Assembly (NCBI RefSeq): GCF_016583785.1
Contig: NZ_NRRU01000003.1
Coordinates: 1-64,000, forward strand
Source: Rubrivivax gelatinosus
Lineage (GTDB): Bacteria; Pseudomonadota; Gammaproteobacteria; Burkholderiales; Burkholderiaceae_C
Direction: 5' to 3'
DNA length: 64,000 bases
This document shows positions 55,907-64,000 of this stretch, piece by piece. The translations under genes and the position numbers were made by a program. Under the pieces are notes generated by a model. It was not told the origin of the DNA. It was given only the letters and a program-made list of their open reading frames with translations, and did no database searches. The stretch's first letter is position 1, and each line of letters starts with the position of its first letter.

Positions 55907-57898
55907 TCAGTCAAAACGGAACGACAGGATCGTGATGTCGTCGCGCTGGGAACGTTCGCCCTGGTATGCGCGCAGGGCCTGGTCCAGTGCCTCGGCCTGC
56001 TCGCGCAGCGGCTTGCGGGCCACGGTGCGCAGCAGCTCGGCGAAGCGGCCGTTGCCGAAACCGTAACCCAGTTCGCCGCCGGCCTGGTCGAGAAAGCCGT
56101 CGGTGACGAGGTAGTAGGTCCGACCGGGCACGAGCTCGACGCCCTGGTCGGCGTACTCGCCCTGGCGCCGGTCGCCGATGGCGCGGCGGTCGCCCGGGGC
56201 GCTGCCGACGCTGTCGCCGTCGCTCCAGTACAGCGGGATCTTGGCGCCGGCGTAGACCATGCGCCGGTTCTCCAGGTCGACGTAGGCCAGGCCGGCGTCC
56301 ATGTTGGTGGCCAGGGCACGCGGCATCTCGCGGTCTTGCAGCATCGCGCGCACCGCGGCGTCGGTCTGGCGCAGCACCTCGGCCGGCGAGGCGATGCCGG
56401 CCCGGTTCATCGCGTGGTCCAGCGCCGAGCGCGCCAGCATCGTCATCAGCGCACCGGGCACGCCGTGGCCGGCGCAGTCGACGACGCCGATCAGGTAGCG
56501 CGTGCCCTCGGCGCGGAAGACGTAGAAGTCGCCGCCGACGACGTCGCGCGGGCGCCAGAGCACGAAGTGGTGCTCGCCGAGCTGCTGCGTCAGCTGCTGG
56601 CTGGGCAGGATGGCGCGCTGGATCAGGCTGGCGTAGTCGATCGAGTCGCTGATCTTCTGGTGCGCCAGGCGCATGTCGCGGTTGGCCGCTTCCAGCGCTT
56701 CGGTGCGCTGACGCACCTCGGCTTCCAGGTTGCCGGTGTAGGCGCGCACCTTCTCCGCCATCGTCGCGAAGGCGCGGCCAAGGTCGGCGATCTCGTCACG
56801 GCCGTCGACCGGCACGCTGACCTGGAAGTCGCCGTGCGAGATCGCGGTGGCCGACTTGTGCAGCCGGCGCAGCGGCCTGATGACGAGCCGGTTGACCGCC
56901 AGCACGAAGGCGGCGAGCAGCAGCGCCAGCGTGCCGGCAGCCACCGCCGCGGCGGTGTTCAGCCAGTCGCCGTCGACGACATGCGCGGCCTGCAGATCGA
57001 CCGCGGTGACGACGTGCCACTTCAGCTCGGGCACGTAGGACAGCGCGAGCAGCTGGCGGCGCCCGTCCAGCGTCGCCCAGAGCGTGGCCACCTGGCCCGG
57101 GCGCGCGACGGCGGCGTCCATCGCGCCGGCCAGCGCGGCACGTTCGGCCTCGGGCAGCTGGCCGGCAAGCGTCTGCTCGGCGCGCGCGCTGCTGCCGGCC
57201 TGGTTGGTCGAGATCAGGCTCGTGTCGCGGTGCGCCTGGATGGCGCCGTTGCGCGACAGGATGATCGGCGTGACGCCGGCCTCGGCGGTGTTGATGAACT
57301 CGGCCAGGAACTGCCGCAGGTCCAGCGCCGCGCCGGCCACGCCCAGGGTGCGGGCGCGGTCGCGGATCGCGACGTTGAACCAGACCATCGTGACCTGCAG
57401 CGGCACGTCGACGTTGACGTTGATGTTGTAGTCCTCGGGGCGGCGCAGCGTGGCGTAGAACCAGGAGTCGTCCGCCTTGGCCGCATCCAGCGTGTAGCGC
57501 GGCTCGGGGCTGAAGGGCTTGCTCTCGTCGTTGAAGTAGAAGTGGCCGCTGAAGGCGCTGGCGATGAAGTAGGCGTGGTCGCGCAGGTCCAGCCGAAAGG
57601 CCTCGGCCTCGCGCAGCGCCATCGCCTTCTTGGCCGGGTCGCCCTCGTCGAGCAGCCACTGGCGCGTGAGCTGCGAGCTGGCCAGGCGCCGCGCCAGCGC
57701 GAGTTCGCGGTTGAGCAGGCCCAGGACCTGCTCGCGCTTCAACTGCGTGTAGTTGCGCGCAAAAGCCTCGCCGAAGTGGTCGCGCACGCCCTCCACGAGC
57801 TGCCAGCCCAACAGCCCGGCCGGCAGCAGCGCCAGCAGGCAGGCTGCGATGAGGGCGAATATCGATTTGGCGCGCAGGCCGAAACCCCAGGTGGCCAT
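55907..57898 (-). CDS. siaA: SiaA-like membrane PP2C phosphatase with HAMP domain
   Basis: This is an inner-membrane sensor phosphatase. With the ATG at 57898 it has 663 residues, the same as I recall for P. aeruginosa SiaA. The layout is: first membrane helix (about 11-33), large periplasmic domain with dCache-like features, second helix (about 320-343), HAMP (about 344-396), short coiled coil, then a SpoIIE/PP2C catalytic domain. The metal ligands are visible: RPRDVVGGDFYVFR, VVDCAGHGVPGALMTM, LVTDGFLDQ, and QRDDITILSF at the end. It would dephosphorylate SiaC in response to an outside signal. It is the first gene of siaABCD. Confidence 0.92.
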   Translation of the reverse strand: MATWGFGLRAKSIFALIAACLLALLPAGLLGWQLVEGVRDHFGEAFARNYTQLKREQVLGLLNRELALARRLASSQLTRQWLLDEGDPAKKAMALREAEAFRLDLRDHAYFIASAFSGHFYFNDESKPFSPEPRYTLDAAKADDSWFYATLRRPEDYNINVNVDVPLQVTMVWFNVAIRDRARTLGVAGAALDLRQFLAEFINTAEAGVTPIILSRNGAIQAHRDTSLISTNQAGSSARAEQTLAGQLPEAERAALAGAMDAAVARPGQVATLWATLDGRRQLLALSYVPELKWHVVTAVDLQAAHVVDGDWLNTAAAVAAGTLALLLAAFVLAVNRLVIRPLRRLHKSATAISHGDFQVSVPVDGRDEIADLGRAFATMAEKVRAYTGNLEAEVRQRTEALEAANRDMRLAHQKISDSIDYASLIQRAILPSQQLTQQLGEHHFVLWRPRDVVGGDFYVFRAEGTRYLIGVVDCAGHGVPGALMTMLARSALDHAMNRAGIASPAEVLRQTDAAVRAMLQDREMPRALATNMDAGLAYVDLENRRMVYAGAKIPLYWSDGDSVGSAPGDRRAIGDRRQGEYADQGVELVPGRTYYLVTDGFLDQAGGELGYGFGNGRFAELLRTVARKPLREQAEALDQALRAYQGERSQRDDITILSFRFD

Positions 57899-58085
57899 CA
57901 GCGCGCTCGCTTTCCCGTCGTCTCTTCTTGATCTCTCACGTCTCACCCGGCGCCCGTGTCAGCGAGCCTGTCCGCGGCGCGGGGCTGCGCCTGCGGCGCC
58001 GATTGTCCAGGCAATCGAGGTCGGATCGGAACGTTGGGGCGTCTGGCGATGCGGGCGCGTGAGAGGAGCACGATGCGCGCGCATG

Positions 58086-58118
58086 AAAAAGCCCCGGGAA
58101 GCGGTGGCGTCCCGGGGG
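58086..58118 (-). terminator. Intrinsic terminator of the TonB receptor gene
   Basis: Read on the minus strand, CCCCGGGA and TCCCGGGG form an 8-bp stem with a loop of about 10 bases, followed by CTTTTTC. It lies about 50 bases after the receptor stop. The rest of 57899-58167 has no gene and must also carry the siaA promoter. Confidence 0.85.
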
Positions 58119-58167
58119 TAAAAGGGACGTCCGGACGCGGCGGCGACCGGGCGTCCCGTGCCTTCGG

Positions 58168-60594
58168 TCAGAAGCGCGTTTCCAGCGTCGCGAAGACGTT
58201 GCGGCCCTTGCCCACGCGGGTCGTCGTCTCGACGTCGCGCGCATTCAGGTAGGAGGCGTCGAACAGGTTGTCGACACCGACGCGCACGCTCAGGTCGCGG
58301 CCGAAGAAGCCGCTGCCCTGGGCGTTGGGACGCCAGCGGGCGTAAACGTTGGTGATGGTGTAGTCGTCGCGCACGTTCCAGTAGGTCTGGCCGCCGCTGA
58401 CGAAGGAGGCGGGGTTCGGCGAGGGCTTGAACCAGTGGGTGACGCTGCCGCCCAGGCGCAGGCCCGGCGTCGCGTTGAAGAAGGCGCCGATGTTCAGCTT
58501 GTCGGCGAAGGCCTGGGGCGTGTCCTGGTCGTTCGCCTCGTTCTTCTGGCTCAGCGTCGAGTAGGCCAGCGAGAGACCCCCGAGCGCATGCTCGTAGCTG
58601 GCCTGCCATTCGACGCCGTGGCGTTTCACGCGGTCGACGTTGCGGTACATGCCATAGGGCGAGCCCTCGGGCGAGGCCTCGTCCGGGCGCACGAGCGCCA
58701 GCGCGATCATGTCCTGGATGCGGCCGTCGAAGTACATCAGCTTGGTGTCGAAGCTGTCGGACGCGGCGAACACGCCCTTCTTCTCGTAGGAGAAGCCCAG
58801 CTCGTACTCGCGGATGGTCTCCGGCTTCAGGTTGGGATTGGGCAGGTACCAGTAATGCGGGTTCAGCGGGCCTTCGGACGAGGTCTCGTGCGGCGTCGGC
58901 GCGCGGAAGGCTTCGGACCAGTTGGCCAGCATGTGCAGGCCGGTCGCGACCTGCAGGCTCGCACCCAGGCGCGGCGAGAAATGGTCGCCGTCGTAGCTGC
59001 CTTCGTTGGCGTCGACGCGGCGGTCGAAGCGGTCGTAGCGGCCACTGAGCTGGGTCACCAGCCTGCCGTCCCAGAAGGTCGACTCCAGGTGGCCGTAGGC
59101 GCCGGAGTCCTTGTAGGTGTTGGGCAGCGAGCCGAAGTCGCTGTAGACGCCGTTGAACAGGTAGGTCGCGTCCTCCTTGCGCTTCTCGTAGTCCACGCCG
59201 GCGACGAAGCGGTGCAGCACCGAGCCGGTCTCGAAGTGGGCCTCGTTGCTCAGGCGCATGCCGTAGCGCTTGTCGGCGTTTTCGTAGTCCAGGTCGTTCG
59301 TGGCGCCGGTGTTGATGTCGACGTAGGCGTAGCCGCGGTCGTAGCTGGCACGCGAGTGATAGACGGTGCCGGTGACGTTCAGCCAGGCCCGCACGGGGTC
59401 GATGTAGCGGTATTTGGCGACGATGTCGCGCTGCTGCAGCTCACCGATCACCGGCCCCGTCGTCGTCGAGTAGTTGGTGTGGTAGAGCGTCTGCCAGGTC
59501 GTCTCGTTGTCGATCTTGTAGTCGTAGTACGACAGCGACAAGCGGTGACCGGGCGCGAGCTTGATGCCGCCTTGCAGGTACAGCACGCGCAGGTCCTCGT
59601 CGTTGTCGACGGTGTCGACGCCCTTGCCCTGGGAGTCGACGCTGAACTGCCTCGACAGTTCCAGGTCGCCGGCCTGGCCCTTCTTGGCGTAGGCCAGCAG
59701 CTCGTAAGGCTTGTCCTCGGGCGCGTAGGCCGCCGCCACGTAGCCCTCGCGGTAGTTGTTCGACTCGTAGCGCGTCTTGACGGCGAACCCGGCGTCCTGG
59801 CCGGTCGGCACGAAGTCCTTGGCGTCCTTGGTCGTCATCGAGACGACGCCGCCGATCGCGCCGCCGCCGTTCTGCACCGACGAAGCGCCCTTGACCACCT
59901 CGACCTGCTTGAGCAGGTCGTTGTCGGAGCGGAAGCTCGAGATGTGGTTGGAATACAGCGACGCCGAGCGCCGCACACCGTCCTGCAGCACGATGACCCG
60001 ATCCTCGGACTGATACCCGAAGCCGCGGATGTTGAACTGCTCGCCGGTCAGGCGGCCGCTGTCGCCGCCGGTGGTGACGCCGGGCAGCTCGCTCATCGCG
60101 GAAATGACGCTGCCGTGGTTCTCCAGCGCCTCGCGGCCGAGCAGGGAAACCGAGCCCGGGTAGACCCGGGAGTCGGTCTCCAGGCTCGTGCCGACGACGG
60201 TGATGGTGGGCAAGCTGCCGACCTGCCGCGGTGCGGCACCCGGCTGCAATGTCCAGCGGCCGTCGGCGCCGCGCGCGGCGGACAGGCCGGTGCCCTGCAG
60301 CAGGCCGGTCAGCGCCGCCTCGGCGCCGTATTCACCGCTCACGCCCGCGGACCGACGGCCCGCGAGCAGCGCAGGAGCTGCTTCGACCGTGATGCCGCTG
60401 ACCACCTTGAACTGCTCGAGCGCTGCGGCCAGCGGCCCCGCATCGATCCGGTACTGGCGGACGGCCTCGACCGCCGCGACGGCGCCTTCCTGGGCATTTG
60501 CCGCGGTGGCCAGCGTCATGGCCGACAGCGCGGCGAAGACCGCGCGCGCCACCACCCGCTGGGCCGGCTGACGGGCCTTCTGAAGTCTGCTCAT
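58168..60594 (-). CDS. TonB-dependent receptor with STN domain, probably for heme or iron
   Basis: This 808-residue outer-membrane receptor has a signal peptide (ends ATAANAQ). An N-terminal STN (secretin/TonB short) domain follows (about 48-98, YRIDAGPLAAALEQFKVVSG, then VSGEYGAEAALTGLLQGTGL). The plug (ITVVGTSLETD TonB-box region; FNIRGFGYQSEDRVIVLQDG; VEVVKGASSVQNGGGAIGGV) and a barrel ending GKGRNVFATLETRF complete it. The plug resembles hemoglobin/heme-type receptors. STN domains usually talk to a FecR-like anti-sigma factor, but no fecI or fecR gene is nearby. A Fur-box-like palindrome lies about 295 bases upstream. Confidence 0.9.
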   Translation of the reverse strand: MSRLQKARQPAQRVVARAVFAALSAMTLATAANAQEGAVAAVEAVRQYRIDAGPLAAALEQFKVVSGITVEAAPALLAGRRSAGVSGEYGAEAALTGLLQGTGLSAARGADGRWTLQPGAAPRQVGSLPTITVVGTSLETDSRVYPGSVSLLGREALENHGSVISAMSELPGVTTGGDSGRLTGEQFNIRGFGYQSEDRVIVLQDGVRRSASLYSNHISSFRSDNDLLKQVEVVKGASSVQNGGGAIGGVVSMTTKDAKDFVPTGQDAGFAVKTRYESNNYREGYVAAAYAPEDKPYELLAYAKKGQAGDLELSRQFSVDSQGKGVDTVDNDEDLRVLYLQGGIKLAPGHRLSLSYYDYKIDNETTWQTLYHTNYSTTTGPVIGELQQRDIVAKYRYIDPVRAWLNVTGTVYHSRASYDRGYAYVDINTGATNDLDYENADKRYGMRLSNEAHFETGSVLHRFVAGVDYEKRKEDATYLFNGVYSDFGSLPNTYKDSGAYGHLESTFWDGRLVTQLSGRYDRFDRRVDANEGSYDGDHFSPRLGASLQVATGLHMLANWSEAFRAPTPHETSSEGPLNPHYWYLPNPNLKPETIREYELGFSYEKKGVFAASDSFDTKLMYFDGRIQDMIALALVRPDEASPEGSPYGMYRNVDRVKRHGVEWQASYEHALGGLSLAYSTLSQKNEANDQDTPQAFADKLNIGAFFNATPGLRLGGSVTHWFKPSPNPASFVSGGQTYWNVRDDYTITNVYARWRPNAQGSGFFGRDLSVRVGVDNLFDASYLNARDVETTTRVGKGRNVFATLETRF

Positions 60595-60888
60595 CTCTTT
60601 TTCCTCAAGTTTGTTGGAGTTGTCTACGGGGACGTGCCGGTTCCGCCGGCACCGCGGTCATGCGAGGGCTGGCGCGAGCGCTCGAGGCATGCCGGTACGG
60701 CAGCGCTGGCGCAGAGACGTCCCGCAGCCCGACCGCCGCCCTGGAACACGAGGGCGAGGCACTGCGGGGCGCTGGCCCGGCGGACGGGATTCCGAGCCGC
60801 AGGGCGAAGGACCGGTGGTCCGGGAGTCGAGACAGGGCAAAGCGAGAGAAGCCGCGGACTTCGCAAAATCAGTGCGAACTCCGCATTT
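60595..60888. other. 294-base leader between the Fur-box candidate and the TonB receptor
   Basis: The gap holds no supported gene. An 80-residue minus-strand frame (60866-60624) starts in it, but it has Arg/Pro-rich shadow composition and no clear ribosome-binding site. The receptor itself has a good site (AGGAAAAAGAG before its ATG). Confidence 0.5.
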
Positions 60889-60909
60889 GAATACGAATGA
60901 TTCGCATTC
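60889..60909. promoter_or_regulatory. Fur-box-like operator
   Basis: GAATACGAATGATTCGCATTC is a 21-base palindrome with one mismatch, close to the Fur consensus (GATAATGATAATCATTATC-like), in the only AT-rich patch between 60600 and 61170. It should repress the TonB receptor when iron is plentiful. Confidence 0.8.
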
Positions 60910-61174
60910 TAGACACAGAAAAGGCGCATGGACGCCGCTTGCGCGTGGCACGTGGCCCCGCGAGCGCGGGTCATGTCGAGGATCAAGATCCCGCGGCGTG
61001 CAGCGCCGGGCCGGGTATTACGGAATCCGGCGCAAGAACTGCAGCTCGGAGGGGCGCGCGGGGCCTGGAGCCCGGTGTCGCGGGCAGCCGCCGACCTCCC
61101 GGCCGCGGCTGCCCGATGCCCTCGCAGCGGAGGGCGTGCGCCGCGTGCGCAGGCACGCGGCGCGTCGGATCACG
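60910..61174. other. 265-base intergenic stretch, no gene seen
   Basis: No supported gene lies between the Fur-box candidate and the peptidase stop. The segment is GC-rich and has one clear inverted repeat (61139-61162), listed separately. Confidence 0.5.
61139..61162 (-). terminator. Hairpin after the S9 peptidase gene
   Basis: CGCCGCGTGC-gcag-GCACGCGGCG is a perfect 10-bp stem with a 4-base loop, 12 bases beyond the peptidase stop on the minus strand. It lacks a T-run but its position suits a terminator. Confidence 0.5.
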
Positions 61175-63133
61175 TCACTTCAGGTGCTTGGCGAAGAACT
61201 TCTCCATCGCGCCGTAGAACTCGAACTTGTTCTCTTCGTTGGCAAAGCCGTGGCCTTCGTTGTCCTTGACGAGGTACTCGACCTCGACACCGCGCTTCTT
61301 CAGCGCCTCGACGATCTGGTCGCTCTCGGCCTTGTTGACGCGCGGGTCGCGTGCACCCTGAGCCACCAGCAGCGGCGTCTTGATGCGGTCGACGTGGAAC
61401 ACCGGCGAGGTCGCGGTCAGGCGTTCCTTGTCCTGGGCATCGTCCGGGTTGCCGACCATCACGTACATCTGCTGGCGCCACGGCTCCCAGTACGGCGGGA
61501 TCGTCTTCATGAAGGTGAAGAGGTTGCTCACCCCCACGTAGTCGACCGCCGCCGCATACAGGTCGGGCGTGAAGGCGACGCCCGCCAGCGTCGCGTAGCC
61601 GCCGTAGCTGCCGCCGTACAGGCCGATGCGTTTCGGGTCGGCGATGCCCTGCGCCACCAGCCACTTGGCGCCGTCGCTGATGTCGTCCTGCATCTTCAGG
61701 CCCCACTGGCCGAAGCTCGCTTCCCAGAACTGGCGGCCGAAACCGGTGGAGCCGCGGAAGTTCATCTGCAGCACGCAGTAGCCGCGGTTGGCCAGGAACT
61801 GGACCTCGGGGTTGAAGCCCCAGCTGTCGCGCGCCCACGGGCCGCCGTGCGGGTTGACGACGCAGGGCAGGTTCTTGGCCTCGCGGCCGGCCGGCAGCGT
61901 CAGGTAGGCCGGGATCTGCAGGCCGTCGCGCGCGGTGTAGCTCACCGGCTTCATCTCGGCCATCTGCTCGGACTTGATCCAGGGCGCGGCGTCGGCGAGC
62001 TTGGTCAGCTTGCCGCTGCGCACGTCGAACAGGTGGCGCGCACCCAGCGTGCGGTCGCTCCAGTTGACGGCAATGTAGCGCTGCTCGTCCAGCGTCCAGG
62101 CCGACAGGTCGACCTGTTCACCCGGGAAACGCTGCTGCAGCTTGTCGAAAGCGGCCTGCATCGCCGGGTCGAAGAAATGCTTGCCGTGTTTGTCGGTCTC
62201 GTAGCTGGCCCACAGCACTTTCTTCTGCACGCGCGACCAGTGCGCACCCTCGACGTCGACCGCCGGGTGGGCGTAGACCAGTTGCTCGGCGTCGGGTTTG
62301 GCCGGGTCGATCAGCACCAGCGCGCTCTTGTCGCGGCCGCGGTTGCTGACGGCGTAGAACAGGCGGTTGTCGCCGTCGAAGAACAGCGGCTGCACGCCGG
62401 TGCGGAAGTCGGTCGTGAACAGCGGCTTGAAGTCGTCGCTGTCGCCGTCGCGGTAGAGCACGGTGTTGTTGACGCCGTCGCTGGCGATGGCCACGCGGAT
62501 GCGGCCGCGGTGGTCGGTGACCCAGTTGACGATGTTGCCCGGGTTCGTCGCGACGACGGTCTCGGCACCGGTGCGCACGTTCAGGCGCACGACGTCGAAG
62601 GCCTTGCGGTCGCGGCGGTTGTGCATCACGAGCACGTGCTGCGGGTCTTCGGGCAGGTTCTCGATCAGTTCGGCACGCACGCCCTCCCAGGGCGTCAGGT
62701 CGCGCACCTTGCCGCTGGCGGCGTCGGCGGCGACGACGTGGAAGTTCTCGTCACCACCGAAGTCCTTCATGAAGAGCACGGTGTCGTCGCCCTTCCACGC
62801 GTACATGCGGATGTCGCGTGCGCTCTCGCGCGTCAGCTGGCGCGGCGCGCCGACGACACGGCCATCGACGAGCTTCTGCACGAAGACGTTGCGCCGCGGC
62901 GTCGCGCCGGCTTCAGCCGGCGCCGGCTGCAGGAAGGACACCCAGCGGCCCTTGTCGCTGATGTTGTAGCCCGAGCGCGCGGGGCTGCGGAAGAAGTCGC
63001 GCAGCGGCAGCTCGGGCGGCACGGCGGCACTGGCCGCGGGGGCCGACGCGGCGGTCTGGGCCGACGCGGGTGCGCCGATGAAAGGCAGCAGCAGCGCCGC
63101 CACGGCCACCGGAGCGAGAAGAGGCTTGGTCAT
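61175..63133 (-). CDS. Secreted S9 family (prolyl oligopeptidase-like) peptidase
   Basis: This 652-residue serine peptidase has a signal peptide ([20 protein letters not shown], then APASAQT). An N-terminal beta-propeller (about 60-390) covers a C-terminal alpha/beta-hydrolase domain. The catalytic triad is visible: Ser in [13 protein letters not shown], Asp in [11 protein letters not shown] and His in [11 protein letters not shown]. It is close to dipeptidyl-peptidase/acylaminoacyl-peptidase subfamily S9C. It probably trims peptides in the periplasm or outside the cell. Confidence 0.93.
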   Translation of the reverse strand: MTKPLLAPVAVAALLLPFIGAPASAQTAASAPAASAAVPPELPLRDFFRSPARSGYNISDKGRWVSFLQPAPAEAGATPRRNVFVQKLVDGRVVGAPRQLTRESARDIRMYAWKGDDTVLFMKDFGGDENFHVVAADAASGKVRDLTPWEGVRAELIENLPEDPQHVLVMHNRRDRKAFDVVRLNVRTGAETVVATNPGNIVNWVTDHRGRIRVAIASDGVNNTVLYRDGDSDDFKPLFTTDFRTGVQPLFFDGDNRLFYAVSNRGRDKSALVLIDPAKPDAEQLVYAHPAVDVEGAHWSRVQKKVLWASYETDKHGKHFFDPAMQAAFDKLQQRFPGEQVDLSAWTLDEQRYIAVNWSDRTLGARHLFDVRSGKLTKLADAAPWIKSEQMAEMKPVSYTARDGLQIPAYLTLPAGREAKNLPCVVNPHGGPWARDSWGFNPEVQFLANRGYCVLQMNFRGSTGFGRQFWEASFGQWGLKMQDDISDGAKWLVAQGIADPKRIGLYGGSYGGYATLAGVAFTPDLYAAAVDYVGVSNLFTFMKTIPPYWEPWRQQMYVMVGNPDDAQDKERLTATSPVFHVDRIKTPLLVAQGARDPRVNKAESDQIVEALKKRGVEVEYLVKDNEGHGFANEENKFEFYGAMEKFFAKHLK

Positions 63134-63244
63134 GCAGGCTTGTCCTCAGGGTTGAGATAGCAGCGAGCATGCCACCGGCCCCGGCACGCGACAGCGCCCC
63201 TGCGACGAAACGACGCCAGCGGCCGACGATCGCCCGCCGGCCGG

Positions 63245-63706
63245 TCACGAGCGGCAGGAGGCCACCGCCGGCACGTGCAGCACCTCGACCGCCAGACGTT
63301 CGAGGTTCTGCTGGTTGGCGGTCGCGACGAAGGCCGCCAGGCTTTCGTAGTGTTCGCGCGTGTCGAAGCTCTGCTGCCACTCGACCCAGGTGCCGTCGCC
63401 CTCGGGCACGAGTTCCAGCGTCAGCACGAAGTGGTGCCCCGAGACATGCTCGATGACGACGCGGCGGTCGGCCTCGATCTCCAGGAAGCGGCTTTCGTTC
63501 GGGTAGTCGCGGCCGTCGGGCCCGTGCATCGTCAGCCGCCAGTGGCCGCCGGCGACGAAGTCGAAGCAGTGGATGGTGTTGCTGAAGCCCACCGGCCCCC
63601 ACCAGCGCGCGACGCGCCCGGGGTCGCGGATCGCGGCGAAGACCTCGGCCGGGCTGGCGGCCAGCAGCAGGCAGCGCCGGTCGGAGCGGGATTCGAGACT
63701 CTGCAC
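63245..63706 (-). CDS. SRPBCC (AHSA1-like) family protein
   Basis: This 153-residue START/Bet v1-like domain protein shows the AHSA1 pattern: SPAEVFAAIRDPGRVARWWG (residues 18-37), PVGFSNTIHCFDFVAGGHWRLTMHGPDG, and TWVEWQQSFDT. Such proteins bind hydrophobic ligands or act as chaperone co-factors. It lies 11 bases before the CBS-domain gene stop on the same strand, so they may be co-transcribed. Confidence 0.88.
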   Translation of the reverse strand: MQSLESRSDRRCLLLAASPAEVFAAIRDPGRVARWWGPVGFSNTIHCFDFVAGGHWRLTMHGPDGRDYPNESRFLEIEADRRVVIEHVSGHHFVLTLELVPEGDGTWVEWQQSFDTREHYESLAAFVATANQQNLERLAVEVLHVPAVASCRS

Positions 63707-63716
63707 GCGCGCCGCC

Positions 63717-64000
63717 TCAGGAATGGATGTAGCTCTCGAGCTGCGCGATGGTCTGCTGCTGGTCGGCGATGACTTCGTCGAGGATGTCGCGGATCGAGAT
63801 CATGCCCAGCACCGTGCCGCCGTCGACCACCGGCAGGTGGCGGATGCGGCGTGCGCTCATCAGCGCCATGCAGGTCAGCATCGAGGCGTCGGGGCCGATC
63901 GAGACGACCTCGCGCGTCATGATCTCGGCGACCGGGGTCTCGCGCGAGTTGCGGCCCTGCAGCGCCACCTTGCGCGTGTAGTCGCGCTCCGAGACGATGC
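63717..64000 (-). CDS. CBS-domain protein, 5' end beyond the window
   Basis: The reading frame enters from the right edge (VSERDYTRKVALQGRNS) and continues to a stop at 63717. Visible is one CBS repeat (VAEIMTREVVSIGPDASMLT, then RIRHLPVVDGGTVLGMISIRD), and the edge sequence SERDYTRKV is the end of a preceding CBS repeat. So it is a stand-alone CBS-pair protein, likely binding adenosyl nucleotides. An internal ATG at 63968 is not the real start. Confidence 0.88.
   Translation of the reverse strand, partial: IVSERDYTRKVALQGRNSRETPVAEIMTREVVSIGPDASMLTCMALMSARRIRHLPVVDGGTVLGMISIRDILDEVIADQQQTIAQLESYIHS

Noticed and set aside
60624-60866. 80-residue minus-strand frame in the TonB receptor leader
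   Set aside because: The Arg/Pro/Ala-rich composition and lack of a convincing ribosome-binding site make it look like chance.

Overview
The window is very GC-rich double-stranded DNA, packed with genes on both strands. Its gene families and neighbourhoods (pyrG-kdsA-DUF1330-eno-ftsB, a DUF455 protein beside MlrC, Anbu, an Omp32-like porin, a Bug/TctC binding protein, SiaABCD) point to a betaproteobacterium of the order Burkholderiales. A Rubrivivax/Leptothrix-like (Sphaerotilaceae-type) member is my best guess; that is inference from gene content and not a database match. I see no rRNA, tRNA, CRISPR array, insertion sequence or prophage. It reads as core chromosome with some decay.

Layout. 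1-4.9 kb: suhB, then a GntR regulator translationally coupled to a complete polar amino-acid ABC importer. 4.9-5.8 kb: a decayed chemoreceptor gene. 5.8-10.8 kb: mutS, a stand-alone Anbu proteasome homologue, an alpha/beta hydrolase and a PPC-domain protein. 10.8-20.4 kb: a minus-strand vitamin B12 locus headed by a clear cobalamin riboswitch, in the order btuB-cobU-btuF-btuC-btuD-cobQ-cobT-cobS-cobC. It joins corrinoid uptake to nucleotide-loop assembly, and the btuF/btuC junction looks damaged. 20.4-26.2 kb: pyrG, kdsA, a DUF1330 gene, eno and ftsB, then a nicotinamide riboside salvage pair (PnuC plus a NadR-like kinase). 26.2-33.7 kb: hslO, a gamma-carbonic anhydrase, DUF455 and MlrC/M81, an ABC binding protein and permease without an ATPase gene, MarC and a highly expressed porin. 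33.7-38.1 kb: ornithine aminotransferase divergent from an Lrp-type regulator, xerD, a Bug-type binding protein and a chalcone-isomerase-like protein. 38.2-47.8 kb: an AEC transporter, queG, tsaE, an AmiC-type amidase, DedA, a hybrid histidine kinase, an endonuclease-type mutL and a secreted glycerophosphodiesterase.

47.8-54.1 kb is a four-carbon sugar-acid (threonate/erythronate) catabolic operon: GntP permease, LtnD, OtnK, OtnC and OtnI, with a FadR-type GntR regulator and a candidate operator. 54.2-57.9 kb is a complete siaABCD cyclic-di-GMP signalling operon. 58.2-61 kb is an STN-containing TonB-dependent receptor with a downstream terminator and a strong Fur-box-like palindrome upstream. 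The window closes with a secreted S9 peptidase, an SRPBCC protein and a CBS-domain protein cut by the edge.

No wholly unknown multigene system is evident. The points most worth a second look are the truncated btuF/btuC junction inside the riboswitch operon, the triple-lesion chemoreceptor pseudogene, the solitary Anbu, the siaABCD operon outside Pseudomonas, and several possible leaderless starts.
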